Positions 49,180 through 58,588 of a stretch of 64,000 nucleotides of DNA are shown piece after piece. Every line of letters begins with the position of its first letter. The first letter of the stretch is position 1. The notes under the pieces are model-generated. The model saw only the letters and a program-made list of their open reading frames with translations, searched no databases and was not told where the DNA came from. The stretch comes from Kutzneria sp. CA-103260 (lineage in GTDB: Bacteria > Actinomycetota > Actinomycetes > Mycobacteriales > Pseudonocardiaceae). Where the stretch lies: contig NZ_CP073318.1 of the NCBI RefSeq assembly GCF_018263855.1, positions 3,410,001 through 3,474,000 of the forward strand, read 5' to 3'. The translations under genes and the position numbers were made by a program.

Positions 49180-50541
49180 CTACTCCGGCAGGGCGTTCGC
49201 CCTCGCCACCGTCGCGTACCACCTGCCGCTCAGCTTAGGAGTGCGGACGAAGGTGTCGAAGTCGACATGCGTCACGCCGAATCTTTTCGCGTAGCCCTCG
49301 GCCCATTCGAAGTTGTCCAGCAGCGACCAGGCGAAGTAGCCGCGGACGTCGACACCGGCCCTGATCGCCGTCTCGACGGCCCGCAGGTGTTGTTCGAAAT
49401 ATCGCTGCCGGCCATAGTCCACGACAAAGCCGCGCGGGTCGGCCACGTCGTCGTAGGCGGCGCCGTTCTCAGTGATGTGAATGGGCAGCCTGGGGTATTC
49501 GGCGTGCAGGCGGTTCAGCACCCGGAACAATCCGTCCGGCAATTCCTCCCAGCCCATCGCCGTGGTCGGCAGGCCGCGCGGGACGTTGTGCACGTGCTCC
49601 GAGCCGATCCATTCCGGCGTGTGGCCGCCGGGGCGGCCGGTGACGTGGTGGCCGGTGTAGTAGTTGACGCCCAGCGTGTCCAGCGGGGCCGCGATCAGGG
49701 CCAAATCGCCGGGTTTGATGTGGTCGGCGAAGCCCAGGGGCTGAAGGTCGTCGAGCACGTCCTGCGGATAGGCCCCCTTGAGCACGGGGTCCAGGAAGAT
49801 CCGGTTCTGCAGGCCGTCGACCCGCCGCGCCGCGTCCACGTCTGCCTCGTCGCTCGGGTCCACCGGATCGACCGGGTACAGGTTCAGCGTGATGCCCACC
49901 CTGCCCTTGTCGCCGATGACCGAGCGGGCCAGACCGTGGGCCAGCAGGAGATGGTGCACGGCCGCCGCCGCGGCCTTCGGTTCGCGGCGGCCCGGGGCAT
50001 GCACGCCGGCGCCGTAGCCGAGCAGGGACGCGCAGTACGGCTCGTTCAGCGTGGTCCAGTCTTCGACCCGGTCGCCGAGCGCCTCGTGCACGATCTGCGT
50101 GTAGTCGGCGAAGTGCTGCGCGGTGTCCCGATTGGCCCAGCCGCCCTGACTCTCGTGCCGCTGCGGCAGATCCCAGTGGTACAGCGTGAGAAACGGCCGG
50201 ATGCCGCGGTCGAGCAGGCCGTCGACGAGCCGCTCGTAGAAGTCGACGCCCTTGCGGTTGACCGCGCCGTCGTCGTCGACGATCCGGGGCCAGGACACGG
50301 AAAACCGGTAGGCGTTGAGGTTCAGCTCGGACATCAGGGCCAGGTCGACGTCGAGCAGGTGGTAGTGGTTGGCCGCCACTTCCCCGGTGTCGCCGTTGGC
50401 CACGCGTCCCGGCTGCCGGCTGAACACGTCCCACACCGATTCGCACCGGCCGTCCTCGGCCGCCGCGCCCTCCACCTGGTAGGCCGCGGTCGCCGCGCCC
50501 CACAGGAATCCTTCCGGGAACACCCCATCGGAAACAAGCAC
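49180..50541 (-). CDS. GH1 family beta-glucosidase
   Basis: A 453-residue cytoplasmic glycosidase of normal GH1 length. It has FLWGAATAAYQVEGAAAEDG at the N-terminus, the acid/base TLNEPYC and the nucleophile ITENGAAY, so both catalytic Glu are present, plus WSLLDNFEWAEGY. It cleaves beta-glucosides such as cellobiose after uptake. AAGGGG precedes the GTG at 50541, 2 bases after the permease stop. The arrangement permease-permease-GH1-LacI is that of cebFG-bglC/cebR of Streptomyces. Confidence 0.95.
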   Translation of the reverse strand: MLVSDGVFPEGFLWGAATAAYQVEGAAAEDGRCESVWDVFSRQPGRVANGDTGEVAANHYHLLDVDLALMSELNLNAYRFSVSWPRIVDDDGAVNRKGVDFYERLVDGLLDRGIRPFLTLYHWDLPQRHESQGGWANRDTAQHFADYTQIVHEALGDRVEDWTTLNEPYCASLLGYGAGVHAPGRREPKAAAAAVHHLLLAHGLARSVIGDKGRVGITLNLYPVDPVDPSDEADVDAARRVDGLQNRIFLDPVLKGAYPQDVLDDLQPLGFADHIKPGDLALIAAPLDTLGVNYYTGHHVTGRPGGHTPEWIGSEHVHNVPRGLPTTAMGWEELPDGLFRVLNRLHAEYPRLPIHITENGAAYDDVADPRGFVVDYGRQRYFEQHLRAVETAIRAGVDVRGYFAWSLLDNFEWAEGYAKRFGVTHVDFDTFVRTPKLSGRWYATVARANALPE

Positions 50542-50543
50542 AG

Positions 50544-51359
50544 TTACCCCTTCACGGCGCCCTGCATGATGCCGGCGACCAGCTGACGGCCCACCGCCAC
50601 GAACAGCAGGAAGATCGGGATAGTCGCCAGCGTGGTGCCGGCCAGCACCAGCGCGTAGTTCACGTAGTAGCCGGCCTGGAGCTGTTCCAGGGCCAGCTGG
50701 ATGGTCGGGTTGTTCTGGTCCAGCGCGATCAGCGGCCACAGGAAGTCGTTCCAGGACTGCATGAACGTGAACAGGCCGAGCATGGCCGCGGCCGGCCGGG
50801 CCGCCGGCACAGCCACGTGCCAGAAGACCCGGATCATCGAGCAGCCGTCGGCGCGGGCTGCCTCGATCAGCTCCGAGGGCACCGCGTCAGCCAGGTACTG
50901 GCGCATCCAGAACACGCCGAACGCGCTGACCAGGTTGGGCACGATCACCGCCTGCAGGTGGCCGGCCCAGCCGAACTCGGACATGGCCATGTACAACGGG
51001 ATGATGCCCAGCTGCGTGGGCACCGCCATCGTCACCACCACGAGTACAAAAAGGACGTTGCTGCCGCGGAACCTCAGCTTGGCGAAGGCGAAGCCGGCCA
51101 GCGTGGAGAAGACCACCACCGACAGCGCCACCGAGCCGGACACGATGACGCTGTTCAGCATGGCGTGCCAGAACGGGATCGTGTCCAGCACCTGCTGGGC
51201 GTTGGCGAAGAAGTTGCCGCCGGGCAGCAGCGGCGGCACCTTGTCGGTGAGGATGTCGTTGCCGTGGCTGGGCACCAGGAACGACCAGTAGAGCGGGAAC
51301 ACCGAGCCGAGGATGAAGGCGACGAGCAGGCCGTAGATCAGGAATCCGGGTCGTCTCAC
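50544..51359 (-). CDS. ABC sugar transporter permease, MalG/CebG-like
   Basis: A 271-residue inner-membrane permease with six predicted helices and the EAA loop for the ATPase (ELIEAARADGCSMIRVFWHV). It has an N-terminal helix GFLIYGLLVAFILGSVFPLY and a C-terminal FLLFVAVGRQLVAGIMQGAV. GTG at 51359 overlaps the partner permease stop by 4 bases. It forms the channel with the 51356-52309 product; no ATPase is encoded here, as in ceb systems that share MsiK. Confidence 0.93.
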   Translation of the reverse strand: MRRPGFLIYGLLVAFILGSVFPLYWSFLVPSHGNDILTDKVPPLLPGGNFFANAQQVLDTIPFWHAMLNSVIVSGSVALSVVVFSTLAGFAFAKLRFRGSNVLFVLVVVTMAVPTQLGIIPLYMAMSEFGWAGHLQAVIVPNLVSAFGVFWMRQYLADAVPSELIEAARADGCSMIRVFWHVAVPAARPAAAMLGLFTFMQSWNDFLWPLIALDQNNPTIQLALEQLQAGYYVNYALVLAGTTLATIPIFLLFVAVGRQLVAGIMQGAVKG

Positions 51360-52309
51360 CGGCTCAGCCTCCTGGTCAGGAAGTAGTTTCCGACCGCGGC
51401 CAGCACGATCACCAGGAACAGCATCCAGGCGATGGCGCTGGCGTAGCCCAGGCGCAGGTTCTCGAACGCCGACTGATACAGGTACAGCGTGACCGTCTGG
51501 AACTGGTTGGTGGAGCCGCCGGTGTTCGAGCCGGGCATGGCGCTGAACAGCTTGGGCTCGGTGAAGATCTGCAGGCCGCCGATGGTGGACGTGATCACCA
51601 CGAAGGTGATGGTCGGCCGCAGCAACGGCAGCGTGACACTCCGGAACCGGCGCCAGGGGCCCGCGCCGTCGATCATCGCCGCCTCGTGCAGCTCCGGCGG
51701 GATCGCCTGCATCGCGGCCAGCACGATCAGCGCGTTGTAGCCGGTCCAGCGCCAGTTCACCATGGTGGCGATGGCGATGTGGCTGGCGAACCGGTTGGCC
51801 TGCCAGTCGATCTTCCCGATGCCGACGGCGTCCATGATGGAATTGACCAGGCCGTAGTTGACGCCGAACAGGTTGCCGAAGATGATGCCGACCGCCACCA
51901 GGCTGGCGACGTACGGGACGAGGACACCCATCCGGAATCCCGTGCGCAGCCTCAGGTTCGTGTTCAGCAGCGCCGCCACCCCGACCGCCACGATCACCTG
52001 CGGCACGCTGGAGAGCAGGAAGATGCTGACCGTGTTGGCCAGCGCGTTCCAGAACTGCGGATCCTGGAGCAGTTCGGTGTAGTTGCCGGCGCCCAGGAAC
52101 TTCGCCGTGTCGTCGCCCAGCTGCCAGTCGAACAGCGAGACATATCCCGTGTACAGCAACGGAAACAGGCCGACCACCGCGAACAACACGAAGAACGGCG
52201 CGATGTAGAGGTAGGGCGAGACCTTGAGGTCGAGACGCGCCCAGCGGGCCTGCCGTGCGACGGCCGGCGTGTCCCGCGGCCGCCGCACCGGCAGTTGGGT
52301 CAGCGTCAC
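51356..52309 (-). CDS. ABC sugar transporter permease, MalF/CebF-like
   Basis: A 317-residue inner-membrane permease with an N-terminal cytoplasmic tail, a first helix SPYLYIAPFFVLFAVVGLFP, further helices and the EAA loop ELHEAAMIDGAGPWRRFRSV. It ends with AIAWMLFLVIVLAAVGNYFL. GTG at 52309 overlaps the binding-protein stop by 4 bases. It pairs with the downstream permease for oligosaccharide import. Confidence 0.93.
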   Translation of the reverse strand: MTLTQLPVRRPRDTPAVARQARWARLDLKVSPYLYIAPFFVLFAVVGLFPLLYTGYVSLFDWQLGDDTAKFLGAGNYTELLQDPQFWNALANTVSIFLLSSVPQVIVAVGVAALLNTNLRLRTGFRMGVLVPYVASLVAVGIIFGNLFGVNYGLVNSIMDAVGIGKIDWQANRFASHIAIATMVNWRWTGYNALIVLAAMQAIPPELHEAAMIDGAGPWRRFRSVTLPLLRPTITFVVITSTIGGLQIFTEPKLFSAMPGSNTGGSTNQFQTVTLYLYQSAFENLRLGYASAIAWMLFLVIVLAAVGNYFLTRRLSR

Positions 52310-53577
52310 TTCGCGGCCTTCTGCGCCCCGGCCACCGCCTGCTGCCAGCCGTCCGCCGCCGCTTTGCCCTGCTCCACCGCCTGGAGAGCCGGCGCGAACA
52401 CGTTATCCTGGATCTGGCCGTCCTGCGGGCCCTTGTACTGCGCCTTGGCCACCTTCTTGGCCTGTTCCGCGTACAGGGCACCGGTCTTGGCGTCACCGAA
52501 GTAGGCGTTGGTCTGGTTCAACAGCTCCGGCGACTGCAGGGCCTGCACCTGGCTCGGGAAGGGGCCCTTGGCCACGAACGCCTTGATCTGCTGCTGCGGC
52601 GCCGTCAGCCAGGCCGCCAGCTCCGCCGCCTCCTTGGGATGCTTGCTCTGCAACGGAACCGTGAGGTACGAGCCGCCCCAGTTGCCGCCGCCGTTGGGGA
52701 AGGCGTCCGTGACCGCCCACTTGCCCTTGTTGTCCGGGCCCGAGTTCTGCTCCACCGAGCCGAGCATCCAGGCCGGGCACACCGTCGTGGCGAAGGCACT
52801 GGTCTTGAAGCCCGCCTGCCACTCGTTGCTGAACGACACCAGCTTCGCCGACTCCTTGTCCGCGATCGCCTGCGTCACCGCGTCCCAGTCCGCCTTGATG
52901 TCCGGGTTCGTGGCCACCACCAGCGTGTTGTTCTTGTCGTAGTAGCCCACTTCGTGCTGGTTGTGCATCGCGTTGAAGATCTGCGTCGAGGTGTCGAACC
53001 AGGCCTTGCCCGTCTTCTCCGCATAGGTCTTGCCCGCCGCGAAGTAGCTCTGCCAGCTCGCGAAGAGCGCCTTCACCCCGTCCGGGTCGCTCGGCAACCC
53101 CGCCTGCTGTAACAGGTCCTTGCGGTAGCACATCGCCAGCGGGCCGATGTCCGTGCCGTACCCGATCAGCTTGCCGTCCTTCGACTTGCCCGCGTCGTAC
53201 TTCCAGGGCAGCCACCGATCCGGCCCCGCGTCCGCCGGCCCGATCTTGCTCAAGTCGTTGAACTTGTCCGCCTTGGTCAGGACCTGGGCCAGGTACCCCT
53301 CCTCCACCGCCTCGACGTCGTCCAGCCCCGAGCCGGCCGCCAGCTTCGTGAACAGCTCCTGGTGGTGCGGGGCCGCCTGGCCCACCTTGTGCTGCGTCAC
53401 CACCACGTTCGGGTGCTCCGCCTGGTACTCCTTCAGCAGGTCCTCGTACCCGAACTCCCCGAACGTCGCGATGGACAGGTGCACCTTCCCGTCCGACGCG
53501 TCCCCCGCCCCACATCCGCCAACCCCAGCCGCCACCAGCGCCACTGCCAGGGCCGCCACCACAACTCTCTGCCGCAT
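52306..53577 (-). CDS. Sugar-binding lipoprotein of the ABC transporter, CebE-like
   Basis: A 423-residue solute-binding protein. The signal peptide ends in a lipobox GVGGCGAG, giving a lipid anchor at about Cys22. The mature part is a type-1 extracellular solute-binding fold: IATFGEFGYEDLLKEYQAEH, AVEEGYLAQVL, GYGTDIGPLAMCYRKDLLQQ and FPNGGGNWGGSYLTVP. It captures cellobiose or related beta-glucosides by family and context. First gene of the operon; the operator palindromes lie 16 and 104 bases upstream of its ATG at 53577. Confidence 0.92.
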   Translation of the reverse strand: MRQRVVVAALAVALVAAGVGGCGAGDASDGKVHLSIATFGEFGYEDLLKEYQAEHPNVVVTQHKVGQAAPHHQELFTKLAAGSGLDDVEAVEEGYLAQVLTKADKFNDLSKIGPADAGPDRWLPWKYDAGKSKDGKLIGYGTDIGPLAMCYRKDLLQQAGLPSDPDGVKALFASWQSYFAAGKTYAEKTGKAWFDTSTQIFNAMHNQHEVGYYDKNNTLVVATNPDIKADWDAVTQAIADKESAKLVSFSNEWQAGFKTSAFATTVCPAWMLGSVEQNSGPDNKGKWAVTDAFPNGGGNWGGSYLTVPLQSKHPKEAAELAAWLTAPQQQIKAFVAKGPFPSQVQALQSPELLNQTNAYFGDAKTGALYAEQAKKVAKAQYKGPQDGQIQDNVFAPALQAVEQGKAAADGWQQAVAGAQKAAK

Positions 53578-53592
53578 GTCCCTCCGCTCCAT

Positions 53593-53610
53593 TCTGGAAG
53601 CGCTTCCAGA
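53593..53610. promoter_or_regulatory. CebR-like operator 1, perfect palindrome
   Basis: TCTGGAAGCGCTTCCAGA is an 18-base perfect palindrome with the CG centre of LacI operators, 16 bases upstream of the binding-protein start. It is close to the CebR site of Streptomyces (TGGGAGCGCTCCCA). Confidence 0.85.
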
Positions 53611-53645
53611 CGATGCCGGCGAGTCTGCGACGTCCCCACCCCCAA

Positions 53646-53659
53646 TGTCAACGGTTACA
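53646..53659. promoter_or_regulatory. Second LacI-like element in the sugar promoter
   Basis: TGTCAACGGTTACA differs at one position from the TGTAAACGGTTACA palindrome before the propeller gene at 24598-24611. It lies between the two CebR-like operators and may bind another LacI-family protein or be part of the promoter. Confidence 0.35.
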
Positions 53660-53680
53660 CGCCCTCCCGTTACCCAATTC

Positions 53681-53696
53681 CTGGAAGCGCTCCCAG
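53681..53696. promoter_or_regulatory. CebR-like operator 2
   Basis: CTGGAAGCGCTCCCAG matches operator 1 apart from one mismatch pair. The two centres are about 87 bases apart, close to eight helical turns, which would allow looping by a tetramer or joint repression. Confidence 0.75.
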
Positions 53697-53907
53697 AGCC
53701 TTGGGCCACACGGTCGCCCCCATCCCCGACAGCAGCCCCCAGGCGCCCCAGTCAAACGGCCTTCCCGACAACCCCCGCACGACTGCGCACGCCACACCCC
53801 CATAACCCGCCATTTCCCCAGCTCAGCACCCCGCAACCCCCCGATTTCGATCTTTCCCCCGAGTGCGCTAAGCTATGCGAGCACTCAACGAACACCGAGT
53901 GCCAGAC

Positions 53908-53981
<74 letters not shown>

Positions 53982-53990
53982 CGGTCAAAG

Positions 53991-54033
53991 AAGGCCCGCC
54001 AGGCCAGGGCAGATGCCCAGGTCGGCGGGCCTT
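53991..54033 (+). terminator. Terminator of the tRNA-Pro gene
   Basis: AAGGCCCGCC (53991-54000) pairs perfectly with GGCGGGCCTT (54024-54033), followed by TCTC, 10 bases after the tRNA. Confidence 0.8.
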
Positions 54034-54834
54034 TCTCATGCCCGCCGACGATCTTCAGTCGATCATCCACAGTGGACCAAAACCCCGCTAGAGCCCAAAA
54101 ATAGGAGCGAAACAGGAGCGGGCGCCCCCAAGTTTTTACGTAACATCGTTACGGGGTCGCGGTTCGCACCACCCGACGGGGTGGATCTGCCAACCGACAT
54201 CAACGAACCCCAACATCCACGTACTGGGTGCGGCCGACGACCGTTCGCGACCGTTGACCGCCGTTGCCGTCTGCTCCCGCCCCTACCTGCCCGATGGCCG
54301 CCCTATCAGCCGGTCGCCACCGGTCCACACCCGACTGGGCCCGTTGCGGCGTCACCGGGCCAGCCGAAGACCCAGTTCACCCAAGCCTGTGTGATCGACT
54401 TCACCGACGACGCCAGAGGCGCGCAGGTTCGAGCCCTCCCTCACGCACATGCGTGCACAACCCGCCCCAGCTTTGCTCCAGGGTGTTGAGGACCTCGTAC
54501 TCGGCGATCGACTGGTTGATCCGCCGCTATACGATCCGCTGCGCCAGACTCGCGGTCAGTGTGTGATCGGTTCGTTCGCCGCGGGCAACGGCACCTCACA
54601 CCGTTCTAACTCCCGCTCGATCGACAGCCACTCACCTCGTGGCGGTTTAGCCACCGGGGTTGAGGGCATTGCGTGGGAGCCCGAACTCCACCAACCTCCA
54701 GCGGTCGAGCTGCTGCCCGTGCAGCACCGACGCGGCCCCAGACCGCCGGCGGACCATCTCCGTGAACTCCGTGCGCAGCGGCACCCCTAGAAAAGCCATC
54801 CCGCCGCCGGTGCCCGCCAGGACACACCAACTCC
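54034..54834. other. Low-coding stretch between tRNA-Pro and the IS3 remnant
   Basis: About 800 bases without a convincing gene. The composition is less GC-biased by codon position than elsewhere. Around 54421-54440 the sequence GCAGGTTCGAGCCCT resembles a tRNA T arm without the rest of a tRNA. This looks like decayed or rearranged DNA left by insertion events, but no integrase or repeat of the tRNA end is visible. Confidence 0.5.
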
Positions 54835-55146
54835 TCACCAGCGCGTCTGGCCGGCGAAATACTTGGCCGCCTTGCGCGGGATCTCGCGTTCCTCCCCCGA
54901 CTCGCGGACCTTCCTACACAGCGCGGCGTTCTCCGCTTCCAACGAACCTGGGACAGGGTGGGTGTCCGCGGGCGCCGCAGTCTCGGCGTCGGCGCCTCGC
55001 GCCTGATCGGCCCGGATCCAGCTTCGCAGCGTCTCGATGTTGATCCCGAGATCCCGGGCCACCGCGGCGACCGTGGTGCCCGGGCGGGACCGGTACAACG
55101 CGACCGCCTCGGCCCGAAACTCCGGCGAGTAGTGCTTCATCACCAT
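54835..55146 (-). mobile_element. IS3-family OrfA transposase subunit, orphan
   Basis: A 103-residue OrfA: MKHYSPEFRAEAVALYRSRP and VARDLGINIETLRSWIRADQ form the HTH. The leucine-zipper part LEAENAALCRKVRESGEERE is followed by RKAAKYFAG, as in IS3 elements. OrfB (the DDE catalytic part) should follow at once in the -1 frame but is absent, so the element is a truncated remnant. Upstream, the segment GTCCAACATCCAGGGTCAAG (55199-55218) resembles the outer part of an IS3 end. It lies between the tRNA-Pro and the biosynthetic cluster. Confidence 0.85.
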
Positions 55147-55326
55147 CTATTCAGGACTCCAGTCCACCCAGACCATCACGGTCTGAGTGTGTCAGGTGTC
55201 CAACATCCAGGGTCAAGTCCTCCCCTCCAAGTGACACGCGCGGAATAGGCCACGGGACGCAGCGGCTGGACGAGATGGGTAATCGAGGATCTCGACTGCT
55301 CTGGTAGTGCCACCGCTGTCAACGAA

Positions 55327-57240
55327 TTACCGGCCGCCGTTGGCCGGAGCGGGGACGGCCACGAAAGTCGGCAGATAGTCGCGCAGACAAACGAACATGC
55401 CTTGGCAGTACAGCGCGTTGGCCGCGGTGCCGAGCTCGTCCATGTAGGGAAGCTTCCGGGCCGTCTTCTGCTCCATCAGCACCTCCCGTGGCACTGGCCC
55501 TTCGTAGCCGATCAGGTCAAGCTCTGCGAGCAGTTCCCCGATGGCCGGCGGCAGTGTCATCGAGAGCCGGTAGTCGTCGATCCTCTCGCATCGGATGTGC
55601 CTGAACTCGTAGCCGGGAGTCCGCATCGGCTCCGCATAGATGTATGGGCGCGCAAGTAGGTCCAGTTCGAACGCGGCCTGGGCGTTCTCGTTCGTCCACC
55701 AGGGTTGCGTTCGCACGAACCGCGCCAGTAGCTCATCGAACTCTTCGCGGTGCGCGTGCAGCACCATGTGCGCGACCATGCCGCTGTCACGGAAGTCGTA
55801 GTTGCCAAGGTTCTTCACCGAGTCGGCGAAGTACTGCGTGACAGCCGCATCCGGCCGGTTCTTGAAGTACCGAGCGGCGTTCGCGTAAACGTCGGCGAAC
55901 GTAGCAATCCCGTTACGGTCCAGGTAGTTCGCCAGGTAGTAGAGGCCCCGCACGTTGTAGAGGGCGTGCATGGCGTACGCGAACCACACGCCCTCTTCGT
56001 ACTCCGAGGTGGTGACCCAGTTCGTGGACAGGACGACGTCCGCTTCAGCGACCTCGCTCGGCACCCGAGCGGTCTGCACGCCGAACACGTCGCGCTGCTT
56101 GTAGATGGGCGTGTTGTGGAGCAGCAACTGGGGATAGACCATGATGACGTCCGCACGCAGCCGGCAGAGCTCGGTGATGCCTTTCTGGTACGTCTCCAAA
56201 GTCTCGCCTGGAAGCGGCCAGATCAGCTCGACGTTGGAGTTGATGCCCTTCTCCCGCAGCGTGGTCTGGAGTGTGGTGTACGCCGACAGCCGGATGTTGC
56301 TGCGCTGCACCATGTCGAGCGTGTGGGAGTCCATTGTCTGCAGGGAGACCGTCTGGCTGGTCGTCAGGCCGCCCTTTGCCAGGGTCTCAGTGATGACGGC
56401 CATCCGGTCAGGCCTGTTCTTGGCCGCAGCCATGTCCACCCGGCGCGGATACCCGTACCTGTCCTTCTGCTCCACGATGTACTTCGTGAACTCGACGTCA
56501 CGTGGGCTGATCCCCCAGTTCGCGTCCGCGATGAACACGGACCCGAACTGGTTCGCGGAGATCCAGGCGATGTCCTCCCTGACCCGGTTGTCATCGAACT
56601 TGTAGACCTTGTCGTTGGTCGCCGCTCCCCACGCGCAGAATCCACAGTTGTACGGGCAGCCGCGGTTGGTCTCCAGGATCGCGGACGAGTATTTCCCCGG
56701 TTCGAACACCCCTGTGGTGAACGCCGACGGTATCTCGTTGAGATCCACGATCCGCTCCGCCCGGGGCGTGGTCACCAGTTCGCCGTCTCGCCAGTAGCTC
56801 ACCCCTGGCACCTCGTGCAGATCCATGTCCCCGCTGACGACCTGCCTGAGATAGGCCAGGAAGGTCCGCTCCCCCTCCCCGTTACAGACCACGACGTTCT
56901 CGCGATCCGCGGAGACATAGTCCTGAATGTGATTCATCACCTGCGGGCCGCCGAGGATGAACTGCGCGTCGGGATGGTGCTCGTACACGCGGTCGAGCAA
57001 CCACCGGACAATGCCCATGTTCCAGAGGTAGCAGCTCAACGCGTAGACATCGCTGTCCTTCCCGATCAGCTCCTCGGCCACCGCGAGGCGGTCGCCGGCC
57101 GCCCAGCGCGAGTAGATCTCGAACGAGCACTCCGCGGCGATCTCCGGGACCTGCGACGCGTAGGCCTGGAGATAGCCGGTGGCGAGCGGCAGAACACCCT
57201 CATATGCGGTCAATTCGACGAAGGTGACCTTCGTGCGCAT
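55327..57240 (-). CDS. Cobalamin-dependent-type radical SAM enzyme
   Basis: A 637-residue enzyme. Residues about 1-150 form a B12-binding Rossmann domain (DVYALSCYLWNMGIVRW, DAQFILGGPQVMNHI) without a clear DxHxxG, as in base-off B12 radical SAM enzymes. The 4Fe-4S motif CPYNCGFC is at residues 195-202, preceded by LETNRG. The barrel (VFIADANWGISPRDVEF, NVELIWPLPGETLETY) and a helical C-terminal domain follow. Such enzymes methylate unactivated carbons or remodel skeletons in natural products. It is the last gene of the minus-strand cluster, 89 bases after the P450 stop. A second enzyme of the same kind heads the cluster at 62561. Confidence 0.9.
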   Translation of the reverse strand: MRTKVTFVELTAYEGVLPLATGYLQAYASQVPEIAAECSFEIYSRWAAGDRLAVAEELIGKDSDVYALSCYLWNMGIVRWLLDRVYEHHPDAQFILGGPQVMNHIQDYVSADRENVVVCNGEGERTFLAYLRQVVSGDMDLHEVPGVSYWRDGELVTTPRAERIVDLNEIPSAFTTGVFEPGKYSSAILETNRGCPYNCGFCAWGAATNDKVYKFDDNRVREDIAWISANQFGSVFIADANWGISPRDVEFTKYIVEQKDRYGYPRRVDMAAAKNRPDRMAVITETLAKGGLTTSQTVSLQTMDSHTLDMVQRSNIRLSAYTTLQTTLREKGINSNVELIWPLPGETLETYQKGITELCRLRADVIMVYPQLLLHNTPIYKQRDVFGVQTARVPSEVAEADVVLSTNWVTTSEYEEGVWFAYAMHALYNVRGLYYLANYLDRNGIATFADVYANAARYFKNRPDAAVTQYFADSVKNLGNYDFRDSGMVAHMVLHAHREEFDELLARFVRTQPWWTNENAQAAFELDLLARPYIYAEPMRTPGYEFRHIRCERIDDYRLSMTLPPAIGELLAELDLIGYEGPVPREVLMEQKTARKLPYMDELGTAANALYCQGMFVCLRDYLPTFVAVPAPANGGR

Positions 57241-57329
57241 GTGTACGTAACCTCGTCTCGATGTACGCGACAATCACTCATGGTCGAGCTGGATCGCTCC
57301 GGACAGGCGGGCGACATCCTTCCGCACCG

Positions 57330-58559
57330 TCACCAGGTCACGGGCAGCGCCTCCACGCTGTGGACACTTCCGCTCGGACGGAATCGGACACAGTCGAACG
57401 GAACCGCCAGTCGCAGGGTAGGAAATCGCCGCAGCAGAGCCGGAAACGCTGTCCGCAGTTCCATCCTGGCCAGTGGGGCACCGATGCAGTGATGGATGCC
57501 GTGGCCGAACGCCACATGTTGGTCGGCGTTGTGGGTGATGTCGAACTGGTCGGCGTCAGGGTAGCGCGTGCCGTCGCGGTTCGCCGCCGGCAGCGAGACC
57601 AGGACGTAGTCTCCCGCTTCGATGAGCGTGCCGCCGACCGGCACCTCCTCGGTGGCGGTGCGGACCAGTCCACTGGGGACGATGGAGAGATAGCGCAGCA
57701 TCTCCTCGACAGCCTGGTCCACGACCTCCGGCGTGTCCCGGATGACCGCGGCCTGCCGCGGGTGCCGCAGGAGCAGGAGCACGCCGATGGCAAGCATGTT
57801 CGCGGTGGTTTCATGGCCCGCAGTGAGCAACATGTTGCCGATGCCGACAAGTTCCGCGTCGGAGAGTTCGTCGCCGTGTTCCCGCACCAGCATGCCGAGC
57901 AGGTCGTCGCCGGCATCCGCGCGCTGACCGGCAACGAGACTGGCCATGTACTCCTGCATCTCCAGGAACATGACCAGTCCCTGTTCCGGATCGACCGCCA
58001 TGTCGACGGCCGCGCGACTGCGGCGCTGGAAGTCGGCGCGGTCGCCGTACGGGACGCCGAGGAGCTCGCACATCACCAGGGACGGAATCGGCATGGCGAA
58101 GTCCTGGACCAGATCGACCGGGCGACCGGCGAGTTCCATGGCGTCGAGATGCTGGGACACGATCTGTTCAATGCGCGGCCGCAGCCGGTTCATGCGCTTC
58201 ACGGTGAACTCGCCGGTCACTATCCGCCGGAGGCGGGTGTGCTCTGGCGGGTCCATGCCGATGAACATCCCCAGGGGCATCGGAGGCTCCTCCACCGGCC
58301 TGTCCGGGTTCGGCGGACGCAGCAGCGTCCCCGGGGCCAGCGCGTTGCTGAAGCGAGGGTCGCTGAGCACACCGCGGACGTCGGCATGCCGAGTGACCAG
58401 CCATGCGGAATCCCCGTTGGGTAGCTGGAAGCGGCTGACCGGCTCCTCGGCGCGGCGCCGGGTGATCTCCGACGCCGGGTCGAACGGGCAGGCCTGGGCG
58501 CGCCGGAACGGCAGCGGCACGAACCGCGCTTCAGGTGTCGTGTTCTCCGTTCGCCACAC
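57330..58559 (-). CDS. Cytochrome P450, first of the cluster
   Basis: A 409-residue bacterial class I P450. The I-helix oxygen-activation motif TAGHETTANM is intact, ExxR lies in EEMLRYLSI, and the heme-thiolate loop is FGHGIHHCIGAPLARME. The N-terminus resembles biosynthetic CYP105/107-type enzymes (FRRAQACPFDPASE). It needs ferredoxin and reductase, not encoded here. GGAGGAG precedes the GTG at 58559. It lies 29 bases after the methyltransferase stop, so it is probably in one transcript with it. Substrate unknown. Confidence 0.94.
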   Translation of the reverse strand: MWRTENTTPEARFVPLPFRRAQACPFDPASEITRRRAEEPVSRFQLPNGDSAWLVTRHADVRGVLSDPRFSNALAPGTLLRPPNPDRPVEEPPMPLGMFIGMDPPEHTRLRRIVTGEFTVKRMNRLRPRIEQIVSQHLDAMELAGRPVDLVQDFAMPIPSLVMCELLGVPYGDRADFQRRSRAAVDMAVDPEQGLVMFLEMQEYMASLVAGQRADAGDDLLGMLVREHGDELSDAELVGIGNMLLTAGHETTANMLAIGVLLLLRHPRQAAVIRDTPEVVDQAVEEMLRYLSIVPSGLVRTATEEVPVGGTLIEAGDYVLVSLPAANRDGTRYPDADQFDITHNADQHVAFGHGIHHCIGAPLARMELRTAFPALLRRFPTLRLAVPFDCVRFRPSGSVHSVEALPVTW

Positions 58560-58588
58560 TCTGTCTCCTCCAGGTGGTTTCCGAGTTC

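Noticed and set aside
47545..50586. Very long open frame (over 1000 codons) on the plus strand across the GH1, LacI and PIG-L genes
   Set aside because: It is antisense to three clear genes, has no family motifs and is rich in Arg, His, Gly and Ala. Third-position GC bias explains the lack of stops.
54421..54444. tRNA T-arm-like sequence in the low-coding region
   Set aside because: Only the T-loop part matches; there is no acceptor or anticodon arm and the stem pairs poorly, so it is not called a tRNA or an attachment repeat.
54437..54540. Short minus-strand frame with an EYEVLNTLEQSW-like segment near the IS3 remnant
   Set aside because: Too short and interrupted by stops to assign to a transposase or relaxase; may be decayed coding DNA.
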